From Onchocerca lupi (taxonomy: Eukaryota; Nematoda; Chromadorea; Rhabditida; Onchocercidae), in contig JAOVVO010000229.1 of assembly GCA_028564675.1 (NCBI GenBank), positions 1 through 64,000 on the forward strand: a DNA stretch of 64,000 nt, given 5' to 3'. Position 1 is the stretch's first letter. Every line of letters starts with the position of its first letter. The notes under the pieces were generated by a model. The model saw only the letters and a list, made by a program, of their open reading frames with translations, was not told where the DNA came from and did no database searches. The translations under genes and the position numbers were made by a program. Of this stretch, positions 37,091 through 50,561 are shown one piece after another.

Positions 37091-40000
37091 AAATATTGAA
37101 CGAATCATTGTCGAGTGGTGGTGAATCGCTTATTTCGACAACAGTTGGAACAACAGAAATCGGTGGTGCTGCTTGTTCAGTAAACAGCAAGAATATTGGT
37201 AGTTGTAGTGGTGTTGGTGCTGGTGCTAGTGATATTGAATTAAACGAAACGGTACCGGAACCGGTTGTTTCGGTGCTGATGAAGATGGAACAGATGAATA
37301 CGTCGAATGAACTTGATTCTCGATCTGTTGCATCGATACGAACCGGTTCAAGTAGCTCCGGTGGTGCGTTAACTGATAGCTTTAGCCCGAGGTATTTATT
37401 TATTTATATCTTAAATTTTATTTATTTTATCAAATGTTTCGAAATTTAAATTGTGTTCGGGTTAAAGCTACCAACTAATGCACCACCATTTTGTCAAATT
37501 TTTATTCTAATAATTTCAATTTAAAATTTTACTATTTTATTATTCAAATTTTACAAATTTTTATTTTATCTTTTCATTTCACTTTATTTTCCCCTGCTAT
37601 TCCATTTCTTTTTGAAGCCAACTATCTAAAAGAAATGATCTTACCGTTAGGCCATTTAGTGTATTGCCATAAAAATAATGTTGCTTTCGAAGGTTTTCTG
37701 TGTGTAACACAGATTCAACCTCATTTTAAATTAAAGTTTAAAATTTAAATTCTTGACGAATTCTGCAATTTCGAATTGCTGATGTCATATGAAATTCTTT
37801 ATTTTTTTACATGAAATTAAAGAATGAAGGCTTAAGAGGCCAAATTTGCGACAAGTAAGACAATACCTAAATAATATAGGCTATCTAGGCCCTCCGAATA
37901 ATTGAATATATAAATTCTATCTTTTGCATCAGAAATACTCTCAAAATGAATAATATATTTCAGGTCAAATAAATCAAGAGAAAATAGTGTGCCGGCAGAG
38001 GATGATGAGGACTTGGATCTTTGGGCTGTTTGGGGAAATCTAATCAAAAATTGGGAAATGGAAATTCGTAAAAGGCCAAATTATATTAAGGTTTCAGGTT
38101 ACTGCTATTATCAAAAATAGTTTAAGGTTTCTGATATTATTAAAGGAAGTAATCAATTTATCATTCAAGAAAATGGTAATTTGTGGATTTGGGAATAGTT
38201 CATAGTCCAATTTACCTGTCAAATGTTTGAAAGAATTAGGAAAAAACTTAAAAGAATTAAGTGCTAAAAATAAAATGCTTAAAAGGGCTTAGAAGAATTT
38301 TGATTGAGATCTTTTAAATTTCTACTAAAAAAAAAAAAAAAAAATATCATGCGTTTTCTGATAATTTCAAATTTTTAAATGTTTTCGAAATTTTTCGATC
38401 GTTTTTTTTTTCTTTTTACTTTTATGATTGGGAAGAATTTCCGAACTCGAATTAATTAAAAATATATACTTCCGAGTATACGTTGCCTCTTCCTCAATTA
38501 ATTTACTTAAAAATATTCTTAAAAATAATTTTAAAACTTTTAAATTTACTAAATTATTTTGATTCAAAATTAAATTTATTTTCATACCATTTATTATAAT
38601 TACGAATACTAATATTGAGATTTTAGATGCAGACATATCGCAAATCTAAATGATTTTAATAAATGATAAATGAGTATGATGAAAAAAAATTCAAAAATTG
38701 ATGGATTTAAGAAAAACTAAAAAAAAAGCCAAAATAACAAATCATTTTTCCATTATAATTGAGAAGAAAAAAAACAGCAAGAGGATAATTTTTCTGAATA
38801 TTGACAAAATTGATAAAATATTTAAAAAAGAGAATTAGTATCATCTTATAATAGAATTTTAAAAAATGATAAGATAATATAAAATATGAACATATTTTTG
38901 AAATAATTTAGACGAAATTAGCTAAAAATAAATTAATTAAGAAAAACAAAAGCGTCGAATAGTTATAAATAAAATGCAAAATTTATTTTTGGAGAGAGAA
39001 AAAAAAGTTTCAGTTCGTTTCTAAAAATTATTCATTTATATTTTTAATGTTTATTTAAGCATATAATTTTTATCATGTAAGCAAATAAGAGTAGCAAAAA
39101 CTTTATGATGATACAAAACGATAACAAAAAATATTAATTAGCTAGCTGAAATTTCAAAAAAAAAGATCAAATTAATTGATTATCTGGAAACTAAAAAGCA
39201 ATTTTTTATAAAAAGTTAGAAGATATAATTTTTATTTAAAAATAATGTTTATTCTTATTTTGGCAAAAATTATGAAATATATATCAAATAACAAAAACTA
39301 TTAAATTTTGATTCACATATCATATGTATCAAAATTTAAAACAAATTTTAAAAAGCAATAAAAATAATATCAAAATTTGAAATAAATTTTGATAGATACA
39401 ATATGTTAAGAAATTAATGAATATATTTAATTAATCTGATAAAATAATTAATTTCAAGGAACTTGTTCGTCGTGGTATTCCTCAACATTTTCGTACGATA
39501 GCTTGGCAATTATTAAGTGATGCAAATGTATCATTAATTCATGATATTTATGCTGATTGTATGAGGCGATCATCACCATATGAAAAAGTAAATATTTACT
39601 TTCATCAATTATTATAATTAAAATTTAAATAACAGTTCGAAAATGGATCAATGACTAATTTTTACAAATTTGCATATTAAATTATACATTATTGATACAG
39701 ATAGTTAAAATTAAGATGATGATCTGAAAATAGATTATTGATTAATTTTCATAAACTAAATTAAATATTATTATTGTTACAGGTAATATTACGTGATATT
39801 CCACGGACATATCCAGAATTGGAATTTTTCAAAGATAATGGTCGTGGACAACAAGCTCTTTTTAATGTTATTAAAGCATATAGTATTCATGACAATGAAG
39901 TAGGCTATTGTCAAGGAAGTGCCTTTATAGTTGGACAATTGTTATTACAGGTATAATTAATTATTAAATGTTAATTAACGTGGGAAAGTTTTTAATTTTC

Positions 40001-43000
40001 AGAAAAATTGTTAGATCATACACTCATCCAATCCTATCTCATTTACACCTCCTTTGATTCACAGGTATCGGATTACCCGACATTGCAAAGAATTTTCATA
40101 TGTTTTAGTATTTACTACAAATCATAGTTTTAGAAATTTTTTTATATCACACATTAAAGTTAAAATTAAATGAAAGAGGTCGAATTATAGGGTCTTTTCA
40201 ATTGCCAAAGTTCGAATGGTATCCGAAAGGTCAATACTGATAAGGTAGTATTGACCCCATAATTTAGATTTTTTTCACTTTTCTTAGCTCTTAACTTAAA
40301 ATCTTCTGATCTATTATTATTAATTTAATTTTTAATTTAGATGCCTGAAGAAGAAGCATTTGCGGTATTTATACGTTTGATGGAAACATACCGTTTAAGA
40401 GAATTATTTAAACCTACAATGACCGAATTAGGTTTATGTATGTTTCAACTTGAGTGCCTTGTTCAAGTTAGTTATCTTCTTTCTTCTTCCCTTTCTATCA
40501 ATAATTGAATAAATTTCGTTTTTTTTTTTTGAAAAAAAAATTTCAAATTGAAGTAAAATGCAAATTTTAACAATAAAAGCAGATGAATTTCACATTTTTC
40601 AATGTCGAATATTTCTATGTTGAAGTGCAAAACTTTTAACATTTATCAATGAATTTAATATATTGGCCTTTCTGAAAAAAAAAGCTCAAAATATGCATCT
40701 TAACTTAATGAATAAAATTTATCATTGGTTTAATTTTATGCTAAGATATAAAAACATCAAATATCCTAATAAATTCTATTGATCAAATGCAGTTGTATTA
40801 TGTTAAGTTTGATTTTAATTTGTAGGAAAAAATATACAATTTAAAAAAAAAGAACTTGTATTTATAAACAAAAAACTCGACATCTGACTAGGATGATCTT
40901 TAACAGATGACCTTATATCTAAGATGAGTTCAAAATAAAACTAAGTTTTAAAATAAATTTTAAAAAAATGCGTAGTTTTAATTTTTTCTTTAGCAAATAT
41001 AAATCAATCAATAGTGTAATTGCACAGTTCAACTACACAGTGTAATTACACTATTGATTGCATTTAAAAAATCATACATTTGGAGCAATATTTTTTCTAA
41101 TGATCAAAAATGTTTAATTATAATTAAATTTTTAGGAACAAATGCCAGATTTGTATACACATTTCAATAATATGGGTTTCGATACGAGTATGTATGCTAG
41201 TAGTTGGTTCTTGGCCCTTTTTACGACAACATTACCATTGGAATTGGCCAATAGGATCATGGATATATTTCTTTCTGAAGTAATCATTAAGCTTTATAAT
41301 TTCACATAATTTTCAATTTTCAATTTTTTCGTTATTTAAACACAAAAGATAAATTTGAAAATATTTATAACGAAATATTTAATACTTCGGAGGCATTAAT
41401 TTATAATTAAGCCATTTAGAAGATTAATTTATAATGAGCCTAGTATGCATAGAGGATAAGTAAATAATAAGGTTGTTATAATTCTATTTCTTTTGTTATT
41501 ATAGCATTTCATTAGGTCATACTTTTCATTGTCGTGATTCCATCTAGGTTTTAGCCAAAGTTTATTTTATGGTTAGTAAAATTAAGTAGAATCATTAAGG
41601 CTAATAAGGTTAAGCTATCGAGTGTAACTATCGAATTACATTTCAATTGGTACTTTTTCAAAGTTACGAATTATTAGTATGTCAAATGAGATATCTTCAT
41701 TTTACTTATTAACTATTTCCTCTGCAATCATTTTTGAGTTCTTAATTATATTTCAGAATTGAACAATTCAAAAATTAACATTTGTGATTGTGAAATCTGA
41801 AATATTTCGATTTTTTGTAAGTTATGGATGAAAGAGGAAATTAATTTCGTTATATGAGATTTTTTTTAAATAAAATTTTTAAATTTCACCGTCTTCTCTC
41901 TCATTTTGAAAAGCAGCATTTCATTTGAAATTTGATCAAAATTTAACCAATAAAATGAAGCTCTACAAGAAAATAAATTGAATGAAAGTTTTTTTTTAGC
42001 ATTTTATTTGTATACGACAAAAGTTTTGCATTATTCCAATCAAATGCTTAGAATCGTCAAATTCATTCTACATAATAATGTATAATATTTAGCTTTGTAA
42101 AAAGTGCATGAATTTTTACATGCAAAAATTAGTATGTAAAATATAAGCTATAATATGCATTAATTTATTTATTTAATTATAAATTACCATTAGCATTTTT
42201 TTTTTGCTTTGTTTATTCAATAATTTTTGTTTTGAAATGTTAGTATTCAAAAGATAGAATGAAAGTCTGTTGATATCGAAATACTTCTCATATTAGATAA
42301 AAATATGCGGTATTATTTTGTTTTAATTTTTGTTAGTTAATAAAATAATTATATTATTTATTGCGCGATGATAAGAAATTATGAATTATTTTCATGTACT
42401 TATTGAAATTATCATATAATTTTAGGTTTTTTTTTTTTTTAAATCTTATTTTATTCATTTGATCAGTTTATTGTAGGGAATGGAATTCATATTTCGCATA
42501 GCATTGGCAATTTTACAACAAGCACGATTAGACTTACTAAAACTTGATATGGAAGGAATGCTTAAGGTTAATTTCCGGATTTTTCCTTCTTTGAAAAGAA
42601 ATATCGCAAGAAAATTTTTTTTTTTTTTTTTTTTGTGAGAATTCGAATTAATCTGATGATGATTATTTCTACTACTTATTATAGATAAACTTGATTATAA
42701 AAAGAATTTGATCAACCCTATGTAAAGTTATATCATCAATATATGTTTTGAGTACCATCACATTTTAGTCATTATAAAAAATCTATTCATTAAAAAATTC
42801 CGATATTTTACCTTAATTCGAATATAATTTTTTCAAATTTTAATTGTACTTAATCGTATAAAATTTGCAGTATTTTCAACGTGAAGTACGTGAACGATAC
42901 GAATATGATCATGAAATTTTGTTCGTTGTAGCTAATAAAGTTACTTTAAATGCTAAAAAAATGAAAAAGTTAGTTTAATTAATAATATTCGATCATTTTT

Positions 43001-46000
43001 ATAAAGCAAATAATAAAATAAATTTTGCTAAAATTCAATTCTTTTAACACCTAAAGATAATTAAAATTTTAATATTTAAATACACCTTCCACTTCTTTTA
43101 TTAAAATCCAATATTTTTTCTAATAAAAATTTAAAATTATTCATTAACCTTAATTAATCTTTATAATAGTACAATTCTACCTATTATAAATGATCAGTAT
43201 TCATCTAAATTAAGCTTGAATTACTTGATATTTTTAATTTTTTGTTGATTGTAATAATTAATTGTAACAACAATTGAGCATTTGGTATGAAATTTTTTGT
43301 CTTTCATTTCCACTGAACAAAATTATTTACTAATTTTTAAAAATGGTTGAAAAAACTGAAATGGAAATGATAAATTAAGAGTGATTTTTCTTCGTTTGCA
43401 AAACAAATAAAAATGATTATTTTCCGGAAAGAATATCAAAGGCAAGAAGTCATTTTATTACACAAAATGAATAAAATAACATGTTTTCTTCCTTTTCTTT
43501 TTTACTTTTATTAATGAAAAAATAGAAAACATTTATTTCGTTTTTTTTTTTTTGAAATAATTTCGAAATGGCTCTTTTTATCTTTGCCTATTAATTGAAA
43601 TAATGCATTTCGTTTGTTTTTGTAAATGGCCGAATAGAAAAATAAAATTTTATTTCCAAAACATATGCTTGAACAAAATTGATTATTGATTATCGATTTA
43701 TTGCTCGGGAAAAATAAAAGCAAAAATTCTAGCACGAAATTTTTACTTTTGCAATTAAACATTACGAATTTATACTTCTTAAATTCCTGAATTCATTAAA
43801 AAAAATTCATTTTAATAAAATATACATATCGATCATAAAATGAAAAGAAAATAGAAACCGACCGAAGTTAACACGTCAGTTATACGAAATACTTCTTTTT
43901 CATAAGTTGGTCTGATTAACATAAACGTAATTAACGTCTGACATATGCATTTAATTTTCAACTTTGATATAATAATAAAGCGGAAAAAAACAAAAAAAAA
44001 AAAAAAAACAAAATGCTTGGATTTTATAATTAGTTTTATGCGAATATTATTGAAATTTTCTGAATTTTTCGGTGATTTCATATTTTTAAAACTTCAGTAA
44101 TTCCATCCAAAGCTTTTAAATTAATTAGTTAAAATAATTTTTTTTTTCATTTTAGACTAGAAAAAGATTATTTGGCAAAACGAACTAAAGAACAGGAAGA
44201 AGCTATCGAATTAAGGGTTGGTTCTTCTTTTTTTTTATTTTTTCTTCCTGTTTTTTCATTTCTTCTTTCCCTGCACCTCGATAAATCATCTAACCGGTTA
44301 GTTAGTTAATTAGTACCTATCAATCGATCGATCGATCAATTTGCTTCGATAACTTTGAATCATCTCACTCGAATGTTTAATTTTTTACCATCTGTTAAAA
44401 TATATTGTTTCACTGAATTTACAAGGACAGAAACAATGTAACTGGTAAAAATAAAAATAAAGAATATTTTACTTCAATTTTTTTTTTTAATTTCAAATTT
44501 TAATTTGAAATTTTCATCAAGAAAAGATGATTCATTCCATTATCTAATAATGATTTGATAATTATTCAAACTTGATATTAATTTCAGAGATTTTAAATGC
44601 TGTATTCTAATTGAAGGCATTAAATGAGAAAATTTGCGCAAACTTTAGAATTTGAAAAACATTCCTCTTACTCTTCTTTTAGTATTATATTGTATTTTGT
44701 TTGCTACAACATATTAATTATATTGTTTTATTTAAATATTATTTTAATAAATTTCGTTGGGATTAAATCATATCAAAATTTTTCAAATTAAATTTCGATG
44801 AATTAGGAATTTATTTTTCTTGTTGGCATCAAATAATAACAAAATGTTATCACGGTAACGGTAAATTTTAGTTTAATATTTGTTTATTGGACCTAATTTC
44901 TTATTTAGTGATTTTATTCGCTGATAATACGATTTCTTATCAGTTATGGCAGGACTTGTGTGAACCAAACTATTTACTTTAATCATTTCCAATATTTAAT
45001 GATCATTAATGAATCACAGATTTTAATTGCAATTTAATGGAATTTTAATTGCATTTTAATGCCTTCTTCTTGCATACTGCTTTTATATTTCTCATTCAAA
45101 ACGTTCATTTCATTTTATCATTAATATTTCGTGAAATTTTGCCAAAATTATTTTCATTTCGATTTTGAGTTGCAATTTTTTTTTAAATTTTTTCGTCTTT
45201 CAATTTTTAAGTTAATTTAGCTTCAGCTTCTTTCTAAAATATAAAAATTTTGTTTTTATATTAAGCATTAGAAATAGAAATCATTTAATTCTGTATTAAT
45301 AATGTTAATGCAAGAAGCAAATTTAAAATTCGATTTTTAAACAAGCAAACTTGATAACTCTGGGAAATTTTCGGTAGAATTCATTGTTTTGGACATCTGC
45401 TTTTTAATTACTACTATTAATTAATTTTACTCGAATAAGTTTCTCTTAATCCCAGTTTGCAATTTCAATGTTTATTCTTTTTATTTATATTTGTCCAACT
45501 TTTACATAAATCTTGAACATTACTTTTTTAGAGATTTAATCCAATAAACAAATATTGTCACATATTGCGAGTATATTTTAACGTATTTGTTTCATTTCAT
45601 TCAATTTACTGAACTTGTCTTTTATCCGAAATATTTTATATCTAAAATGCACGCAAAATAAATATAGAATATACCTTAACGAAGAAATATTTCATTTACA
45701 CAATTATTCATTAAATTTTGGCACAACACTCATTAAAATATATCTTAGATATATTCATTTTATTTAGATATTTTAATTTTTGATCCTTTGCATGCCGAAT
45801 TACTGAGATTAAATATGCTAATTTAGTTTTATTCTAAAACATTTTCGAGAACCTCACAATCATTTCTTCTTTCAAAATGGCAAACTTTCGCATAAATTTG
45901 CAAATTAAGTTCTTAAAAGGATTGGATAAGGCTAAAATTACTAATATTTTTTCTTGCGATTTGTCGGAAAAATTATCGTTTCAGTGCAATAAAATTTTAA

Positions 46001-49000
46001 ATAAAAAAATTTGAATAATCAATAGCAGTAATCATTCTTTTCTACTTTATGGTGGCAGATTTTGAAATTTACAATGATTAATTCATTAAATTTGTGCACT
46101 TTTTTTTTGCTTTATTGTAAAATAAAAATGTTATTAATTATTTATTGAAATATTTTCTTTAGAACTTGTCAATTTCAGCTAAATTTGTAGGATAAATTTA
46201 TATATTAACCTAAGTATGATGCAAATGAATATATATGTGTAATTTTTTTCACTCATTTTTAAGCTTTATAAATATCAACTTTTTCAACCCATTTCTAAAC
46301 TTTGTAAAATGTGGACTTTTTCTATCCTTTTCTTAATTTGTAAAGAGTTTGTGACATAAAGGATGGACACATATGACACAGACGTATATTCGTTAGATTA
46401 AATTATTATTGATTTATTCAAATCCAAAAATTCAACTTCTTGATCTTTAATCTTTCATGATTTGCATACTATTCTATTCATATTGCAATTATTTTCCATT
46501 CTGACTATTTATTTATTAAATGTATTCAAGTAGAAATTCAGTTCTTTCTTAATTTCCAAATTTCAATTCATCGATAGTTAATCGATATTTCTAGTTTCCG
46601 CTCTCTTATGGAAAAAAATAATACTTTATCAAGTTTTTCTATATATTTTCTAAACTTTCTAAACGGCGTGTGATACAAGTGATATACACGTGTGATACAG
46701 ATGAAATATACGTATTTGACGTCATCCTAATGAAACTCTATCACTTAGTAGAAGCATTTATAATAAAAATGAAGTCTTTAACAAAAGATTTAATGAAATA
46801 GCAATTTTTTATTCAATTAATTTATTGTTGTCGGATGTTAACGCAAACAAAAGAAAATAAAATTTGCTATTTTTCAAAATATTTATCGAAATTCATTGAA
46901 AAATTAAATAAGATTTTTTAGCCATTTAATTTTTTGATTTTTCTGAAAAATTAGATGAAATAAAATTTGTTGTATAAATTATAAAAAAATTCTGCATCAG
47001 GTAGAATGAAATTCGTTGTATAAATTAGAAAATTTTCAATTTTTAAATTACCAGTTTCATGATAGAATTTGAAATTAATGGTGAATTTTAATATTTAAAA
47101 TTTTCGATCGAAATAATTTATTTATCATATTTACTTTCACATATATTAATTTCAAATTATAAAATTGATATTTTAAAAGCTGAAATTTTTATTTGTATTT
47201 TTTCCCTCTTTTGCAAAAAGATGTATGTCAGTTTATCAATCATATAAAGCATCATTTTTAAGTATTATTTTCTTAAAATTGCATTTTTCTAAAAATGGCG
47301 AGGAAAAAGCGAAAGAAATAATCATCAATTTTAAATTATCATTAGTGGATCCATTCGTTCAATTTTTTCAAATTTTTTTTTCTGCCTCCATAACCAGTCC
47401 GAACCAGTTCGCTATTTACTTCGATAATCACTGAATTTTTTACCAAATTTTCCAAGCCATTAACTTCTTAATTGTCTTCTTTTCAATGTTTAAAAAATTA
47501 CTTAATTCCAACAGATTTTGGTTACTTTTTTTGGGACAATTTTGAATTTTAATGCATTTCTAAAAAAATGTTAAGCATATACTTAATTTAGCAATTTTGA
47601 ATAATCCAATTTATCAATCCAGAAGAACTCAATTTACATATCATGAATTCAGGGTCGAGAAAAATATAATTTTAATATTTATCGGAGAGAAAAAACAATA
47701 TTGCTGTTTGCGTGTTTCAGATTTAATTCTTATTTCTATTGCTAAATTTATCTGGTTCAATTATTTATAGCTTTTATTTCAAATAATTTAATCTTCTGAA
47801 ATTATTATTTTTCAAAATAGAAAAACCAACTTCATGATTTCATATTTATAGCGATTTATTGCCAATGTTTAGAAATGATCAAAATATGAGGAAGTAAACC
47901 ATTAAGTTTAATATTCATATGGTCATTTTGTTGCAGAATACTAAAGTTCAATGTAGGTCAATTCGAAGTTGGTCTCATTTTAATGACAGGAATAAAACAT
48001 AGTTAATTGATGATACATACGATATATTTATATCTTATTCTTTTCTAAATTTCTTCCTTCCTTATCTTTACTACAACAAAAAAAAATTAAACGATGAAAT
48101 ATTTTGAATTATTAGTGATTGAGCAAAAATTTTTGTCTTAAAATAATTATTATCAAAGCTGTTAGATATAATATTCAAAAAAGATTTCAAATATCAAATC
48201 AAACGTTAATGGAAGAAATTGGAATAATTTCGTTTAATACTTATTATAGTACATGGAAAGAATATTTTGATAAATTCGATTATTGATTACTTTTTTTTTT
48301 TTTTTATTTAAATCTTGTTCGAATAAATGGACTAGTCAATTTTCCAAATTGATAGTTATTATTTTATATGCAAAAAAAAATATATACATATATTGTACTT
48401 TTCCTGCTGTTAATTCTACTTTCATTATTTTTATAATATCTGAATGACATGTATTCTGATCATTACTGTCAGCCATAAAATAGAACGAACAAATTATTTA
48501 TTTGATGGGTGGAAATGGCTTCCGGCATAATGAACGGAATGTTTTCCGTTTTATACATTCAGTGGAGTGAAGAAGAGGAAAAGGAAGTTTATAGGAATTT
48601 TGGACTGATCGAAAATTTTCAAGAAGTGAAATTTCAGGAAATAAATTTCCTTTCATATCTCATTTTATATGTAATTATATTGGCTGATCAATTTTTTTTT
48701 TTCATTTTTTTTTTTCTTTTTCTGACTTTTATTTAGAGCTTTCGAAAAGTATTTAATTCTAAGTAGCCTTGAATAATCAATCAAAAGATTAAATTGGAAC
48801 GGTAATTTGTCAGTGTTACAAAATGTTAACAATGAAATGACACATTTTGAAAATTTATACAAAATGTTTGCCCATATAATCCTTTAATAAGGCATAATTA
48901 TTTAGAATAGCATCACTATCTTTATAAAAATGCCTAAAATTTAATAAAAATGTTTAAAATAGCATTATTGGTTGGATTTTGCAAAAATTTTTATCATTTA

Positions 49001-50519
49001 ATACAATCCCTAAACAAGGTATAATTGTTTAGAATAGCGTTATTGACTAGATTTTGTAAAAATGTGTTTTATCTTTAAATAAGTTATAAAACATAATTTA
49101 ATTGTATCATAATTAAAATTCATTATTTCATTCTTTAAGCATTTAAATTGCCAAAAAAAGAGCGATCGATGAAATGATGTTTAAGATAGATATTGAATTA
49201 TTGGATTTCATTGTCCTTGACACTACCTTGTTGTCCCACTCACTTCATTATCGAACGTTTCATCAATTCCTATTTACATCTCCATCCCTTATCAATGTTA
49301 AATTAACACTTCCATTAAATAAAGCTTCTCATTATTGTTTTCACAGATGCAAAAATTATTTAATATGAATACGTAAAATTGAAATTTCAGTTGTCTGCAA
49401 AAAATTCACATTAGTTTTAAATCATTATAAATTATAATGATTGTATTCATCGTAATATTATAAATTTAAATTCTATTATATAATTACTTACCTATGATCA
49501 TAATAATCTGTATAAATAAAAATGTAAATGTTCTTTGTGGTTTTTGACAAAACGTTTCAAATTCTTCACCGATTGAACTGAAATTTTGAAACAACGTTGC
49601 ATTAGGATAGATAGAAATTCCTACCTTTTTTTGACCTGTCATACCAAAAACTTGTTTACCTATTTGTGACAGGTAAAAGTAGGTGAATAGATAATTTTGT
49701 TTATATAGACTAACTGGATCGACCGCTCAGAAGCTAGACGAGAAATAATTTTAAAAATTTGGTAGAAATTTAGGGCTAATTTATGCCAAAAAGAAAAAAT
49801 TTTTCTATCCAGAAGAATACGGATATATTTTATTCTAATAAGATCTCATTAATAAAAAATTCTGCATTCTTGAGTAAGAATTTGAGTAAATATCATAAAC
49901 AATTGTCAGTCAAAGTGATTTACGAATTAATCAAATCGATGGATTCATTGATTTATCATTGATAACAATAAAAATATTTTTGACAATTTTTTTCTGTTTT
50001 GTTTGAAATTAAAATTGAAAAGATTTCGAAAATTCTGCAAAGAACTTTTCTTATAGACAACATTTTTTTTTTTTTTTTTTTTTTTTGAGGAAAAAAACAC
50101 ACACAAAATTTTCCATATTTCATGATATTTTGTTTAATTTCCAAGTTATTTGATTGATTGGTTTTAGTTGTTCTATTTGATATTTTTATACTCTTGTCTC
50201 TCTCTGTGAATTTTCATTTTCCATTTCAAAATTTGGAAAAAGTCCACCCATTTTCATTTGACAATTCATCTACTCTTTTTTCTGTTCTTCCTTCTCTTTT
50301 GGTTTCTTCTATTTCTTTTACCCTCTTTTTGGATAAAAATTGTATCTTTCTTATTCATCAAAAGCATTTTTGAATTTTTTTTTATTTTATATACTATTTT
50401 ATTAAAATTAAAAAATGTGTTTTCAAAAAGTCAAAATAATATATTATAATAGTGAACTAGTTTTATTTTTCTCTGATGTGTTCTTACTTCCTGGAAATTA
50501 TGCATGCAAAAATTTATTT

Positions 50520-50561
<42 letters not shown>

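Noticed and set aside
43511..44081. Minus-strand open frames in an EVI5 intron
   Set aside because: Rich in Lys/Phe from A and T runs, with no recognisable domain or splice support.
48509..48736. 75-codon open frame in the large EVI5 intron
   Set aside because: Its latter half is poly-Phe from a T tract and no splice sites in a compatible phase were found.
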